A stretch of DNA of 14,276 bases from Desulfomicrobium sp. (GTDB lineage Bacteria; Desulfobacterota; Desulfovibrionia; Desulfovibrionales; Desulfomicrobiaceae): positions 1 to 14,276 of the forward strand of contig DPKT01000083.1 in NCBI GenBank assembly GCA_003542385.1, written 5' to 3'. The position numbers and the translations under genes are program-made. Below, in pieces: positions 13,816 to 14,276 of this stretch. Within the stretch, counting starts at the first letter, position 1; every line of letters begins with the position of its first letter. The notes under the pieces are model-generated. The model saw only the letters and a list, made by a program, of their open reading frames with translations, was not told where the DNA came from and did not search any database.

Positions 13816-14276
13816 TCACTCCTTGAACAAAGGGTTTACGATATAATCGTCAGGCACAGCCCGCCCTCGGGGGATGGCCTCGAAATCCAGCGAGCTCGCC
13901 AGCCCGGCTCGGGCCAGCTGAACACCTGTGTACGCTATCATAGCAGCATTATCACCACAATACTTTCGCGCGGGGGCCAGAAATTTGAGCCCGTTGGCCG
14001 AGGCGAAGGCCGAAAAGACCTCGCGCAGACGGGAGTTGGCGGCCACTCCCCCGGCCAGGCACACGGTACGCACCCCGGCCGTGCGGGCAAGGGCCCGACG
14101 CGCCTTCTCCAGCAGGGTCTGGGCGACGGTCTCGCTGACCGTGGCGCAGAGATCCTTGACCCGCTGGTCCACGGCGACCGGATCGAAGTCGGCGTAGTCC
14201 AGGGTCGGCAGGGCGTGCTGCCCGACGTGCAGGGCCACGGCCGTCTTCAGGCCGCTGAAGCTGAAATCACAGGTAT
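13816..14276 (-). CDS. tsaD: tRNA N6-adenosine threonylcarbamoyltransferase TsaD, C-terminal part
   Basis: The 3' part of the gene (about 153 codons); the 5' part lies beyond the right edge. TsaD transfers the threonylcarbamoyl group to A37 of tRNAs reading ANN codons, with TsaB and TsaE. The visible sequence opens with FSFSGLKTAV (about 14267-14238), the strongly conserved TsaD motif. It continues with CLAGGVAANSRLR (nucleotide-binding) and KYCGDNAAMIAYTG, which carries the conserved Asn-Ala-Ala and a metal-ligand Asp. The C-terminus is intact (VNPLFKE). It is the upstream partner of trxA. An apparent GTG start at 14238 is an internal Val codon of the motif. Confidence 0.95.
   Translation of the reverse strand, partial: TCDFSFSGLKTAVALHVGQHALPTLDYADFDPVAVDQRVKDLCATVSETVAQTLLEKARRALARTAGVRTVCLAGGVAANSRLREVFSAFASANGLKFLAPARKYCGDNAAMIAYTGVQLARAGLASSLDFEAIPRGRAVPDDYIVNPLFKE

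Overview
The window is a bacterial chromosomal segment of about 60% GC in its coding parts. It is dominated by an exosortase A (XrtA)/PEP-CTERM-associated exopolysaccharide (EPS) locus. Family content (a Gram-negative EPS export system with PEP-CTERM proteins, next to tsaD-trxA and bamD) points to a Gram-negative proteobacterium in the broad sense. A Desulfovibrionales-type deltaproteobacterium (Desulfobacterota) is my best guess, but the genus is inference.

Layout. Positions 1-10054 are one long minus-strand gene set, transcribed right to left. It starts with a TPR lipoprotein of the PrsT family (7394-10054). Then come a polyprenyl-phosphate sugar transferase (5932-7299), an outer-membrane polysaccharide export protein (5075-5929), a Wzz-type chain-length determinant (3593-5053), a tyrosine autokinase (2668-3471), an ExeA-like AAA ATPase (1459-2658) and a beta-barrel outer-membrane protein (173-1399). 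The first 21 codons of a polysaccharide deacetylase (1-63) run off the left edge. Every member matches a known XrtA-associated family. The exosortase, its regulators PrsK/PrsR and further glycosyltransferases are not in the window and probably lie beyond position 1.

Positions 10055-11150 hold a long divergent control region with no convincing gene. Its core (10261-10680) is only about 27% GC. On its right is a plus-strand gene for a 215-residue PEP-CTERM protein (11151-11798), preceded by a sigma-54-type -24/-12 element (11089-11104) and followed by a very clear intrinsic terminator. This protein is the probable substrate of the sorting system whose EPS genes lie to the left.

To the right of the terminator, all on the minus strand, are a single-domain PilZ (cyclic-di-GMP receptor) protein, the outer-membrane assembly lipoprotein BamD, thioredoxin TrxA and the 3' part of tsaD. 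These last three are housekeeping genes; hairpins separate trxA from bamD and bamD from the PilZ gene.

Working model: the sugar transferase loads the first sugar on the lipid carrier. The chain-length determinant, kinase and export protein control polymer length and secretion. The OMP, ATPase, deacetylase and PrsT are accessory or modifying factors. The secreted PEP-CTERM protein is made under RpoN control and anchored or released with the polymer. The points most worth a second look are a good sigma-70-type promoter inside a strikingly AT-rich 3' end of the sugar transferase gene, the sigma-54 element, repeats in the AT-rich control region, and a composition break inside the PEP-CTERM gene.
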